Below, one piece after another: positions 48,563 through 61,260 of a stretch of DNA of 64,000 nucleotides. Position 1 is the stretch's first letter. Each line of letters starts with the position of its first letter. The notes beneath the pieces are model-generated. The model was given only the letters and a program-made list of their open reading frames with translations, made no database searches and was not told where the DNA came from. Source of the DNA: Paralvinella palmiformis (taxonomy: Eukaryota > Annelida > Polychaeta > Terebellida > Alvinellidae); the NCBI GenBank assembly GCA_025642065.1, contig JAODUP010000227.1:124001-188000 (forward strand), given 5' to 3'. The position numbers and the translations under genes were made by a program.

Positions 48563-50259
48563 AACGGTTACTGGCGCCTTAGGCTATATTTATAGCTTTA
48601 GTTATAACATCGCTGAGAACAGGATATAAAATTGGTTTTAATCCATGCTACATCGAGGTATCTGCTTGATGGATATGATGTTCGGATATTATATTATAGC
48701 ATCCTGAAGTGAAGAGCTTTGTTAAGTCTTATCACTGATCATACCTAGGACGTATCATCCAGGGAGGGGGGGGGTATTTTTATTGTTCAGCATCCAGTAT
48801 TCGATATCAGTTATTAAACACCATGCAATGTTACTGAAAAGTAGACTGTTAGAATCATGATGGTTCTTTTGTTAGATGAAATATCTCACACAGACGTGGC
48901 ACCCTGCTAGTTCTGAGTTTAGAATTGGCCCACAGTGTCCTTTTGTATGGTAATACGAGGGAATTAAAAGGATGCGGTTCTAAATGACATTTAAATTCCG
49001 ATGTGTTGTTAAAGCTCACTCACTCACTCACTCACTCACTCACTCACTCATATATACACATAGCATCGGGATTCGTACCCCGGCCTGCGTGTCTGCAGTG
49101 CCGTGCGGTACGTACTGCACTACATGGATGTGTTATATCCTCCAGGGTGTGCTTTGGCGTCCCACTTTAATTTGATGAGACTGAGGCGTCATTTATCATG
49201 GTCTGCCAACCACGACGAGAAACACGCCTCCCATTGTTCTGAGCCGAGAAATTAATCTTCAAATTTGACTCGTATCTGAAAACATCTTAATGTCGAATGA
49301 CGTGAAATAATCTAAAAAGGTTTAAATATATTTTGAACAGATGCACTATGATTCGTCATCCGGGACATAATTCAGTGTTTATACAAGCCTAATATTAATT
49401 AAACATACGTGTTAACCAAATGAGACATGTATTTCGTATTCGCTCAATGCCAGTTATATGCATGTGCATAACTATTCTAATAACCGTCTATAATCTATAC
49501 TGTGAAAAATAGACACCAGTTGTCACCCATCTTTACTTGAAATCAATCGTTTGTTTTATTATCATCCATTTTTTCTTCTTTGCAAATAGGAAATACCTTA
49601 TTGCAAAAAATGTGTAGTGTTTAATATAAAAGACGCGTGTTCAAATATTTAGACACACCGTCATTCTGTACGGCATTAGTAAATACCGCCTTTTACCCAA
49701 TTGGCTAACCATAATGGATGAGACGCGCTAGCCATCTTGGTACACCATAGACAATGCTTATAACTCTTCCTCGCGGCTTCCCCCCCCCCCCCCCGCTCCC
49801 CCGACATCAATATATCTAGACTGCTGTATTATAGTAGTAGAGATCCCGATGTTTATGTGAGCCAGTATAATCACCGAGTGCTCCCAACCGGATATCGATA
49901 AATGTAGTTTAGCTCGAAGGATGAAATGGTGCCCTCATGATCTCCATGTTCAGGCAAGAGGAAATCCTCACCACGATCCTCATCTAATACTCGCATTTAT
50001 TTTTATGATCTCTTTATTATCGATTCTCTCTACAAGTATATCACCAACTAATCAATATGACCGATCTCATTGTACAGTTGATATCGTCGCACTGTGATGT
50101 TGAGAACTAGGTCAGGGGGGGGGGGGATATATCCCAGTTTTGTACGTATATGTGCCCACGTTATATCTTACAATATAAAAGCTTCGGTTTGATCGTCTCA
50201 TTTTCTCAGCTTTAGGTCCCTAATGAAACCAGTGCCCATGCGCAAATAACCACACTAAC
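48561..50259. other. Intergenic, no gene recognised
   Basis: Contains a G run near 48767, a short (CTCA)n array at 49016-49049, an eroded tRNA-like retroposon trace near 49050-49130 (cgggattcgtacccc), a C run near 49782 and a G run near 50107. No coding signal. Confidence 0.5.
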
Positions 50260-50740
50260 TCTGTGACTGACTCATTTACTGACTCACTCACCGATTCACT
50301 GACTCAGCCACACACCCACTGACTCATTCACTCACTCACTATTTAATGCCCTTCGATAAAAACTTTGATGAAGCAAATCACACTGACTGACTGACTGACT
50401 GACTGACTGACTGACTGACTGACTCATTTCTTAACGCCCATCTATAAACACGTTGATGAAGCAAATCACACTGACTGACTGACTGACTGACTCATTTCTT
50501 AACGTCCATCTATAAACACTTTGATGAAGCAAATCTCACTGACTGATTGACTGACTGACTGACTGACTCATTTCTTAACGCCCATCTATAAACACGTTGA
50601 TGAAGCAAATCACACTGACTGACTGACTGACTGACTCATTTCTTAACGTCCATCTATAAACACTTTGATGAAGCAAATCTCACTGACTGACTGACTGACT
50701 GACTCATTTCTTAACGCCCATCTATAAACACTTTAATTGC
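50260..50740. repeat. Composite minisatellite: about 68-bp units plus (ACTG)n, with alternating A/B types
   Basis: Units beginning ctcatttcttaacg start at 50423, 50491, 50567, 50635 and 50703 (spacings 68, 76, 68, 68), with a diverged unit before them. Each is ctcatttcttaacg, ccatctataaacac, ttgatgaagcaaatc, then a run of actg. Types alternate: A has cgcccatc, cacgttg and aatcacac; B has cgtccatc, cactttg and aatctcac. The order is A-B-A-B-A', a higher-order repeat of about 140 bp. Confidence 0.93.
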
Positions 50741-52269
50741 CATATTTTCCACGGTCATCTAAATGTAATAAGCCCTACATAACAACAGAAGACGCCCAAA
50801 GCCATTGTACAGTGAAATCCCAATATGAGCCATTTAATTAAAACAGGTGAGAAATCTTAAACAGTTGAAGGCTAAATCAGTGACGAAACAATTGTCATTT
50901 GATTTGAGTTGAGACTAGCAACGGCACTCGAACTCAGAACTATGTCATATCAGACCAGAGTTGGCGTCAACTGGTGGTACGAATAAATTCGTCCCCCATA
51001 AGTATGCAAATTGAGAATTCACCGTTGTATCAAGCCATCTAATGGTGAATAATGTCCTAATCGGTATTTCCACACTGACACAGCCAAACTGTTCATCGTC
51101 TTGCCTAGCAACTGGCAAAGTTTTCACACCCAAGATGCCATTTATCTTAAATGCTATATTTATATAGGGTTAGTCCGCGTGGGCAAACATACAAGTCTCC
51201 CTCACTTGATGTAGCCAACCATGTACAGCAGCTGGCATATTGGCCATAATACCACGAATTATGTCTTAAAATACCACCCTGGAACAATTTTCAGACCGCT
51301 GCTAAATAGAGGTAGTCTGGCAAGGTAGATTCTGGTATTCATAATAGGTGATTGTATAAAATTGGAAGGAACAGTTTTAAAGGTATGTTAAGAAAGGGAT
51401 TTTTTAAGGTAAGTAGTCTTATAATCAAGTTTCCGTGTCCAATATTTTTAGGTTAATTTGCCATTTCATGGCGATAAGTGCAATTAGTAATGACATTAAT
51501 TAGCTGATAGATGTTTTGTTTGTCATCATTCTCAGGCCATACAGTAGAATTGTCCTTGTTGATTATACTTATAAATGCATCCTCCCCTCCATTGAACCAA
51601 CAACTTAGAAGCCAGTAGTTATTCTGTTTTAGTATCCAACTGTACATATTACCCTCTTCTTTAATATTAGTGATGATGATGATGATGATAATCAACATCA
51701 TCATCATAGTCACGATGATCACGATAATATAAATAATAAATCCACATTCATAAACTTACCTAATAATATGTAATAAGCTCTGGGAGATGTATAGTCAAAT
51801 CAAAATATATCACCATATATTAAAAAATTATAATTAGCGGATCAGTAATAATCCGTCTTTTGAAATAGTCGCGCACACAAACACCGACTCGTCCATTAAC
51901 CCACACACCACCCCCCATGCATACATACGAGTTGATGACAACAATAAATTACTAGGTTGGTTGTATTTACAAGGTAAGAAAAGAGGATGTCAGGTTGTGA
52001 TGAAAAGAAAACCGATTAGTTGCTGGTAAATATGAAGCAAATTGGACACGGGAAGAGAGAACGACTAGCAGGGGGGTTTATGGGGATTAAAAACTAAACA
52101 TTGTATAAAATATAGGGAAATAAATGACTTCATAAATATCCCCATTTTCTGAGAAGAAAAAAAAACGATGCCATAAAATTATCTGTGATAAATGAAACTC
52201 TTCTATAAAAAAAATCCTAAACAAGTATTTTTTTACAATTTACGGAATCATCCTACAAAGCTGGTTACC

Positions 52270-52309
<40 letters not shown>

Positions 52310-52434
52310 ATAATTAATTCCTACGAACGATCCTAGACGCCAATAAAAATATGGAACGCTTTTGAGGAAATATTGTTATAAATAGATAAACAATTAGTAG
52401 TATATGTTATATGTAAACTAGGTGGACTAAATTA
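50741..52434. other. Intergenic, no gene confirmed
   Basis: AT-rich. The minus-strand ORF at 51722-51453 has protein-like composition after an Ile/Met-rich simple-repeat start, but I cannot assign it. A (GAT)n/(ATC)n foldback lies at about 51670-51712 and (CA)n at 52277-52304. Confidence 0.45.
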
Positions 52435-52935
52435 TGTGGAGGTTGGAGTGGACTGAGGTATGTAAATGTTAGATAGACTGAGGTATGTAGAAGTTAGATG
52501 GACTGAGGTATGTAGATGTTAGATAGACTGAGGTATGTAGAAGTTAGATGGACTGAGGTATGTAGATGTTAGATAGACTGAGGTATGTAGAAGTTAGATG
52601 GACTGAGGTATGTAGATGCTAGATAGACTGAGGTATGTAGAAGTTAGATGGACTGAGGTATGTAGATGTTAGATGGACTGAGGTATGTAGATGTTAGATG
52701 AACTGAGGTATGTAGAGGTTAGATAGACTGGGGTATGTATAGGTTAGATGGACTGAGGTAAGTAGAGGTTAGGATGGACTGAGGTATGTAGATGATTAGA
52801 TGGACTGAAGTATGTCGAGGTTAGCTGGACTGAAGTATATAGAGGTTAAGTGGACTGAGGTATGTAGATGGTTAACGACTGATGTATGTGGGCGATGATA
52901 AAACTGAGGTTTATAAAGTCTATGTAGACTGAGAG
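52435..52935. repeat. 25-bp minisatellite with 50-bp dimeric higher-order pattern
   Basis: About 19 units of gactgaggtatgtagawgttagatr. The units at 52451, 52476, 52501 and 52526 onward keep a strict 25-bp period. From about 52476 to 52650 they alternate between gaagttagatg and gatgttagata types, so the amplified unit was the 50-bp dimer. Units become irregular after about 52700 and dissolve by 52935. Confidence 0.95.
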
Positions 52936-55110
52936 ATATTTAGTCTAAAAGACGATGTTCAGTTCTCGAACGGTAACAATAAACGTCTAGTCCAAAAAAG
53001 CCAAATACTAGAGCTCTACACTCTACACTCCGTCAACTACGTCACCATACATCACTCATAACATTATGATCCATGTCTGTTGATGATACCCTAAAGAGCA
53101 CTTGATGACCGCCTGACATCAAAACTTCACGGTACTCGGCTATTGTTAGCGCCTCTCTACATAAATATCCACCAGGGGGCAGGCAGGTTTGAAGCGAAAA
53201 CAAGTTAATTTATAACATAATTATTCCATACCATAAAATGGTCAGCGAATTCGCCATTTCGGGGAAAAGACTAATTACTACAATGAGATATTGTCTCTAA
53301 TCCGGGTACTTCTAGAAAGCACCGGCTAACTGTTAGTAGTTGAAGAAATACTCTCAATACGAGTCTCTTAATGGTTCGAAATAACCCATAAGAAGGTGGC
53401 GCTAAATTAAGTTTTAGTAAAGGCGTAACTTTAATGAAGCGCCATTACTTGCCGAAATTGATGGCGTAAAAGTAGACGACACTAAACGATTTTTTTGTGT
53501 CGGTCTAACGATTACTTATTCTCACTCAGAGGAACTGACAGACCAGTTAAACAGAGCAATCACCAAATCATGAATTACTCACTGCTTCCCGTCGACATTG
53601 AGGCTAATAAAGTGGCACACAGCCTTACGCCTCAATGCTCCACGAAAGAGCGCATAGGAATTCTTATGGGCTCTGACTTTCTCGCCTGTTCCTATGTCTA
53701 TAGTGGTGCCACCTAGTGTATGTATTATGCAATACACTCAGCGAGTAATTCACAAGATGGCAGCACCGGGTGTACGCCCCTTACCAAGAAGATAAACGAT
53801 AGAAGTATCGGGCACATAAACGACCATAGAAGATATAAAAAAAAACAATCGTTTTAAACCTGGATACGGGTTGCTTTATACTACAAAGTAAAGAATCATT
53901 GTCTAGAGAGAGAGAGAGGGGGGGGGGGTTGTCGTCTGATCTAATATTGACTATAAGTTACGGTGGGCTAGAAGCACAGCGCGTGGCATGTGGGAGTGAG
54001 AACCACGGGGTTGAGCCCCAAACGAGGAAAAGGGCAGTAATTGTCATAACGTTTCCATCATTGAAATCAATTCTGGGATGTATTTCTCGGGTTTACATCA
54101 CCGTGTACGAATAATCGTCTAAATAAATAAAAACGAGACGTTACCGGGAGGGGGAGATGGGCTTCATGTATATAATAGGCGAAAGATGAACTGGACGAAA
54201 GGCGGGGAGCTCATACATATTTCATCCCCGAAATTCTCGTGGTGTATTCCTCACCATGCTGTCTATGATCTATATCCCTCGATTTTAAAGACCCCCTTGA
54301 GGACGTAGAATCCTCCAACAGGGATCACCTTCAGGGTATTGCTGTTCCCCATCTCCCTACAACTCCCCTATCAGTGTGGGGTGGGGCTGGGGGGAGGGGG
54401 GGGGGTGTTATATCAGACGCTTATTCCAGCCATTAACTTGATAAGAAACATACCCCGGTAACGACTTTATCCCGTGTATTGTTTCTGTTTTTATGATCGT
54501 AGATGATGAAACAAGAGAAATGTTGCAAGTATTCAGGACATTCTATGACTAATATGACGCTGAAATCGTGATTAGCTTCGTACAGTGAACGATTTAATAT
54601 CCGGTGAGCTGAACTAAAAATAACATGTTTTATATGCTGTAATATAAAGAAGGCGGTTCAGCAGCGTAGTTGGTAGAGCACTGCGTTGCAAAACTCCCAG
54701 TCGTGGGATCGAATCCACGTCCTATCATTCCACATTAAATGGTTTCGTCCTGATCGTATAACTTCTTCACCAGGGAACAGTTCCCAGGCTATATATACCC
54801 GGTGAGACACTAACCCGGGTGTTAATAAACAAATATATAAGCTGTTTGTATCATTAAATGCCGAACCTCTGGAGTCATTAGTGCTTCTATTGGCTGAGCT
54901 CGATCTCCAACATGACATTCGTACTTAGTATCTGGCCTTTCGTTTTCTCCCACCATACCGACAGACCCACTGATTAGACAACGTTACACTGACACACCAG
55001 GGGCGTCACAAATAATTCATGCCCACAGAGTCTGTTTTCTTCCTTATTATTTTAGTTGATAAAAGATGCTTAATTTTAATATACTGTTACCTGCTAAATG
55101 TCGTACATAA
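52936..55110. other. Intergenic, no gene recognised
   Basis: Mixed composition with only short ORFs. It includes a GA/G run at 53906-53928, a possible tRNA-like B box near 54009 (ggttgagcccc), a G run near 54396, and the tRNA-like retroposon at 54655-54730. Confidence 0.5.
54655..54730 (+). mobile_element. tRNA-like sequence, probably a SINE head rather than a tRNA gene
   Basis: ggcggttcagcagcgtagtt, ggtagagcactgcg (A box) and a perfect T-arm (cgtgg gatcgaat ccacg, B box). The 5' end does not pair with the sequence where the acceptor 3' strand should be, and no convincing anticodon stem forms. It is therefore more likely a tRNA-derived retroposon than a functional tRNA. Confidence 0.6.
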
Positions 55111-55346
55111 GGTGATTTAGATAACTTTTTGTGCTATATGTCGTTACTATTGATTGACTCACTCACTCACTCACTCACTCACTCACTCACTCACTCACTC
55201 ACTCACTCACTCACTCACTCACTCACTCACTCACTCACTCACTCACTCACTCACTCACTCACTCACTCACTCACTCACTCACTCACTCACTCACTCACTC
55301 ACTCACTCACTCACTCATTCACTCACTCACTCACTCACTCACTCAT
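55111..55346 (+). repeat. (CTCA)n array of about 190 bp with 46-bp conserved 5' flank
   Basis: A 46-bp unique stretch (55111-55156, ggtgatttagataacttttt...) is followed by almost pure ACTC units to 55346, with one attc interruption near 55317, then non-repeat sequence and a (TA)n tract at 55375-55413. The same 46 bp precedes another (CTCA)n array at 59504. Confidence 0.95.
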
Positions 55347-55371
55347 GCAACCCCTCTTTCACACTCGCTTG

Positions 55372-55413
<42 letters not shown>

Positions 55414-55417
<4 letters not shown>

Positions 55418-56199
55418 GGCCCCTTGAATCACTTGAACAGTGGAGATTTTCTAAATGTCAGATTCGTGTCTATTTATTCGTGTTCTCGGCCTCAGTTCGT
55501 CTTACGAAGCATACATATAGCCTGACCACGGCTTATATATCTCGATGAAAGAGTATTGATTGCAATGGTCGTATATATATATATATATAAGATGACCCCC
55601 CGCCACCGCCCGTGTTCTGGTAGACTCTATATCATAATCATTATTGAGGATGGTCATCATTGTCTGACTAATCTTATTACTGGCTACTGAACTAAAATGA
55701 TAATCGGAGGAAAATAGATAAACGAACAGATCTAACATGAAGACATCTAACGTATAAGAGGATAATGATAGTAGATGTATTAGTGGTGATTTATAATATT
55801 GTAGTAAAAGTAGCTGTAATAATAATAATAATAATGATAATAATAATAATTATTATTATGATCATCATTATTATTGTTAGTAGTACTAGTAGTCGTAGTT
55901 GTTGTTAAGCAGTAGTATCCATATTAGTAGTACTGTTTCACAAGTACTAATTCCTCAAAGATCTGGGTTCCCGGACTAGCTTTGTTGATCTTTCAATTTA
56001 TGATAACATTGAGAGATTATTTGACCCATTTAGCTTCCCTACCACGTGCAGAAAACTGACCATAAAAGAAATATACTATTAGCACTTAGCACAAGAAGAA
56101 CAACAACAATAACAAAAACAACAACAACCACTCATACTACCATACTAATTATTACTAGTTATAGGTATTCCAGAGATAAATAAGATCATTATGTGTGTG

Positions 56200-56245
<46 letters not shown>

Positions 56246-56840
56246 TATAATATGCTGTAAAATTTGACATATTCTGATTATGAAGGGTTGTCTAGAAGAT
56301 CAACATTGAGCCATATTCACCAGTTTTCAGTGATTTGAAGAAGCCTACAATAAGGAAATATTTACTTTATTATTGACGCTCTAAATGTAAACAGACACAT
56401 ACAATGACTGTCTGGTAACGAAGAGATCAGTAAGGCGGCTGTATGATGGCTAAATAGTTATTATTTTGAGAGATTGTCATTAGAGTTTATATTTGACAGG
56501 TGGTTGGTGTGAGTGACTCATTACTAGATGCCAGCATAGGTGTAATATTAAAGGGACGGACGGCGAGAACGTGCGCTCAAATTACATTTAGCGACGTTAC
56601 ACCTATCAATATCAAAAGTAGTTCCTAGAATTTAGTCTCTAATATAAATTTTGCAACTTTGATTGGTGTTTCTTTATGCTGGTGCTTTCTCGCGCGCGTA
56701 CGCCCCCCCCCCACAATACTGCAGCACCATTTTAAAGCCCCTCAATAACTCTACCAACGGAAACCTAACAACAATACCAGTGACAACGACAAAGACAATA
56801 TAAACACCAATTACTCATTAATACCTAAGTGAATTGCTCT

Positions 56841-56896
<56 letters not shown>

Positions 56897-57739
56897 GAAC
56901 AACCAGGTATGATGTTTACACTGTCTTATAACGATCTCCGACATTGATAGATATGATGGATGAGAGGCCACACAAATCTCACCCTTCTATCACCCATAAT
57001 ATTGGCTCCGATACAAGCCTGGCCCGTGTCAACAACAGGTGAGAAGAAATGCACATTCCAGTTTTGGTCATCAGGTGTCAGCTTGACATCTTCATCAGAG
57101 ATTTTCGTCTTGCGCTGATCTAGGCTCTGACGGGGTATTTTTGTACGTGTGGAGAAAAAGAATGAATAGGGAATGAGTCAGTGAGTGAGGTGAATGAGTG
57201 ACCCAGTGGTTGGTAGGCTGTTTTGTATAGGCTCAGCACGGGGTTTCACCCGTGATGGTTGGCGTAATGCAGAAGATTGTCAGGGGTATTAAGTTCGTCT
57301 CAGAGCACGATGTCTACATTTATTGTGTTTTTACAGAGATACCTTCATTCAGCATTCGTTGGCCTTAAAAATCGCGTCTGAAAAAACCCTACCAAGTGAA
57401 CGTGGGAAATTGAGTATTAGAGACTGCTGGCGAATCTTTCATAGCCTCCAAATTTTGGATCACCGCTATACAGCAGCAGCAGCAGAAGTAATAATAATAA
57501 TAATGTTATAGCTTAAGTGAAGCATATTTCTGTAGCTTATTGGGTAGTGAACTTGACTGCTGTCTACCAATTCTGGTTTCTAATCTAAATATTGCCTATA
57601 TCTGTGGGATGTTTCATTTTGTCGCTTCAAATAATCACCACTCGACCTACATAGTTCACCTAGTCATCATCATGATAATGTATATAAACATAATTACTAG
57701 CAGCAGTCATAAAAATACGAAGGATGTAAATTATTATCA

Positions 57740-57786
<47 letters not shown>

Positions 57787-58213
57787 GAATACATTTTGAA
57801 TGTGCCAGTTCTAGAAGATTAAAAATATTCTAAGAGGTGCCATCGTTCAACTAAATAGGGCATACTACAACCTGTCTAGATGACAATGACCCACCCCATC
57901 ATCTTCATTACTAGACAGCTTTCTCCATTAGAATCGTGAAGCCAGCCAGCATCCTATAATAAGGAAGATTATGGAACATTGGCAACCTAAAATCAACTTG
58001 GCTCGCATAGTAATTAGGCCTATTATTGACCTGGTTTAAACCTGAAGCCGTTCCCCAGATCCTACCCCTAATTCTCACTACCACAGCGCCCTCTGGTGTT
58101 AGATCATGCCTTGGCATACTTTGGCTAAATTAATTGTCTTGTCAGCGAAAGATGAGTGGAAATGACTGAGATGACTTCTATAGAACTAAAAGTAGATATT
58201 TTAAATAGCCATA

Positions 58214-58253
<40 letters not shown>

Positions 58254-59503
58254 TATAATGACTTTTATAAACATGTAATCAGTTATATATAACTGTATAT
58301 ATTTACCTAATTATGATCACTCCTACGTGATTGTAATGAAGTTTACACGATTGATATCACTCCAACATGATTGTAATAACATTTACTATGGAATACCTAT
58401 ATACCTATAATAACACCTGCTAGATTAAAATGGTTACCGTATGACTAGAATGACCGTTATTACTGTAATGACTCTTACATCATTCTAAGCAATTGACTGC
58501 AGTGACACTGACATATTACTGTAACGTATTTTGCATGACACCTAGGGTTTGCCAGACTCAGTTAATGCAACATGTTATCAAATTACCATAGCATTGTTTA
58601 GTTTTTTAACAATACGACTATTATGTCACCCAAAGCTTAACTGCTGGTACGGGTTCGGCATGATGTTGTTAAACTCTGAATGGACATTGTAAAGAAGGTA
58701 GAGCTCATCGAACCACATAATAGAGACAAGTGCTAATAATATATTAACGACACATTATTTAGGCGTAGAAACTCCACGATTGGAATCTGGAATATTCGTA
58801 AACTGTTAGGCAGGTGTTTTTCCCCTTCTAGATAAATTGCGACGTGTCCTGTTATAAGCAGGTCTTGCGAAGGTCAAATCTACTTAAGTAAGTGGCATTG
58901 TCGAAAAAGAATTGATTCTTTGCAGTTAATTTTCAATTATCTAATTAGAGTAACTTACATCTACACATATCGTACTAACAGCCATAAGCCTGGCTGGTAT
59001 TAAATCCGGAGTTTCACACTGGAATTGGTGAAAAAAGTACAGATATAAAATTGATTATACATAATTGTTCAGTGCCGTGAAATAGTAATAATGACGGATT
59101 GCAGAAAATTGAAACTGATATTTAAGTACTGGATTCATCATTCTCGAAGTAGGATTGGAATTAGAATTTATAATTGTTTTCAAATTAAAACCAGAATTAG
59201 CATAATTTAATTGACCCCGCATGAGGTCACCAGACAAAGTTCCATAATAACAATAAGCGTCTTTTCCAGTTCAGATACATACAACCGAAGTCTTGATGTA
59301 AGTATTGAAACATTAATGGATTTATCACACGAGAGAAATATATGAAATAAACACTGATACGTCACTGATTTATTTATTACTTATAATTGGTTCAACGTTT
59401 AAAATAGGCCTGGTTTGGACTGCTGTATGGCGAAGAATGCAACTAAAACGAGTAGTAACTAATATTTTTATGCTATGTTACTAACCATCACTCGCTCGCT
59501 ATA
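55414..59503. other. Intergenic, no gene recognised
   Basis: AT-rich with (AAT)n near 55820-55850, (TA)n at 56202-56242, 56843-56893 and 58217-58249, and (CA)n at 57743-57784. An eroded family 1 SINE at about 55960-56090 carries cccatttagcttccctacca, and a family 2-like piece lies at about 57520-57640 on the plus strand. No coding exon seen. Confidence 0.5.
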
Positions 59504-59654
59504 GGTGATTTAGATAACTTTTTGTGCTATATGTCGTTACTATTGATTGCCTCACTCACTCACTCACTCACTCACTCACTCACTCACTCACTCACTCACT
59601 CACTCACTCACTCACTCACTCACTCACTCACTCACTCACTCACTCACTCACTCA
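59504..59654 (+). repeat. Second (CTCA)n array with the identical 46-bp flank
   Basis: 59504-59549 is identical over 46 bp to 55111-55156, and the (CTCA)n run starts in the same place (after tattgattg). The array is about 104 bp, shorter than the first, and the sequence beyond it is unrelated to that beyond the first array. Confidence 0.95.
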
Positions 59655-59902
59655 TTTAGTCAGAACACTATTGTTCAATCAACACCCATTTCAGATGCTT
59701 GCAGTGTCACTGCACTGATATAAACATAGGAGTTAAAAAATTTCAAAAGTTATTCAATCTAGGCACAAAATGTGAAGTTCTAAATCTAAACTCAAAGCTG
59801 ATGTATTTATAAAATAGTCTAAAACTTGAATGTATGCTTCACACGATGTTTATTATTACTGTACGGATCATTCATTTACTCACTATTTTAGTTAATCATA
59901 AC

Positions 59903-59933
<31 letters not shown>

Positions 59934-61221
59934 TAGTCAAAAGGTACTATTTTTACCATTGTGACAAACTACAAACGATATTTAGTATTTAAGGCGAAAA
60001 TATATTATTCCGTCAAATTAATTTGTAAAACAAAAAGAGCTACAGTACAGTCTAAGCTAAATCACTATCCACTGTCAGATAGTACACATATCTAAATGTT
60101 AGTCAAAAGGAAATGTGGAAAACATCCAGTCTACACCTCACCAACTCATGTTCATGTCATACTAACGGAGAAAGAAAACCTGAACAACTCACACACTAGT
60201 CCAGTTTGCTTGACCTGGGTGAGTTTCAGACATTGCCCGCCGGGCCCACTGGAGTCGGGCCATTTTCAGCCTGAGCTTCGGTCCAGCCTGTTTCCTGCTC
60301 CTGCCCACTGGGTCCATCATAAGTTTGATTTCATCAACTAAGTGAGCAATTCACGCTATATTCCACATCATTCAGCAAACGTAATTTCAACGTGATATCA
60401 ACGTAACTGCCGATCAATTCTAACACCACCGTTCACGAACCAGCGAGGCTAGATATACAGCTTAAACATATCCGACCTATTCCAGATCGTTGCCAATTAA
60501 ATTGACTACTTCTGCTGATCAGTTCTCACACAGGATTCCAACAGAACAGCAAACCTAAATATAAACATATCTTAACAATATCTCATGCAGTTGATGGCGC
60601 GCATCATTGAATTCTTATATTACAAACGATATTTCAACGTTATTTCAACGTCTTCATATTCCACTTTAATCGACTGTTTATGCTCACTAATATTCACATC
60701 GTTTATCAAGTGGCGCGTTCAGATATCTATGTCATCGTTTCGCTTGTCCACGACTACCACTGATAACACGTCTACACAAACGTCATTTTAACGTTGTATC
60801 AACGTCTTCATCCCGCCACTTTGCTAATTAATTATCGCCGACTTTCACCGAACAACAAATCTAGATATATCTATCGGAAACGGAACTGACTCGTTCAACA
60901 GCCTGCAGCGGCATATTATAGCCCTACTGATCAGAGCTGGCCCATCGTGTAAACAAGCCGGTGTGTGTAAACATACAGACGTATCTTTTCATTCAGTGTG
61001 TATAATGGGCCAGTCGTCGTAGTACAGTCTCGAAGATGCTTATCGAGTCTCTGAATGGACAGATGCACGCACGCACCCGATACATTCCTCCTGCTACACG
61101 ACAGATATCGGGATCGATGAATTAAAGCGCTCTCCCCGTCCTATTGATGTCCAATCGATATATTTATCTTATTGCAGATCCGCTAGGTGTCGCATCTCGG
61201 TCGCGCGACAATGGTGCACGG

Positions 61222-61260
<39 letters not shown>

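Noticed and set aside
50423..50740. CRISPR-like array of regularly spaced repeats
   Set aside because: The genome is eukaryotic, and the whole unit including the spacer is repeated; spacers are (ACTG)n, not unique.
54655..54730. Functional tRNA gene
   Set aside because: A and B boxes and T-arm are good, but no acceptor-stem pairing and no convincing anticodon arm, so it was called a retroposon head.
55129..55548. 139-codon and 73-codon plus-strand ORFs
   Set aside because: They are translations of (CTCA)n, giving Leu-Thr-His-Ser repeats, followed by (TA)n. Not genes.
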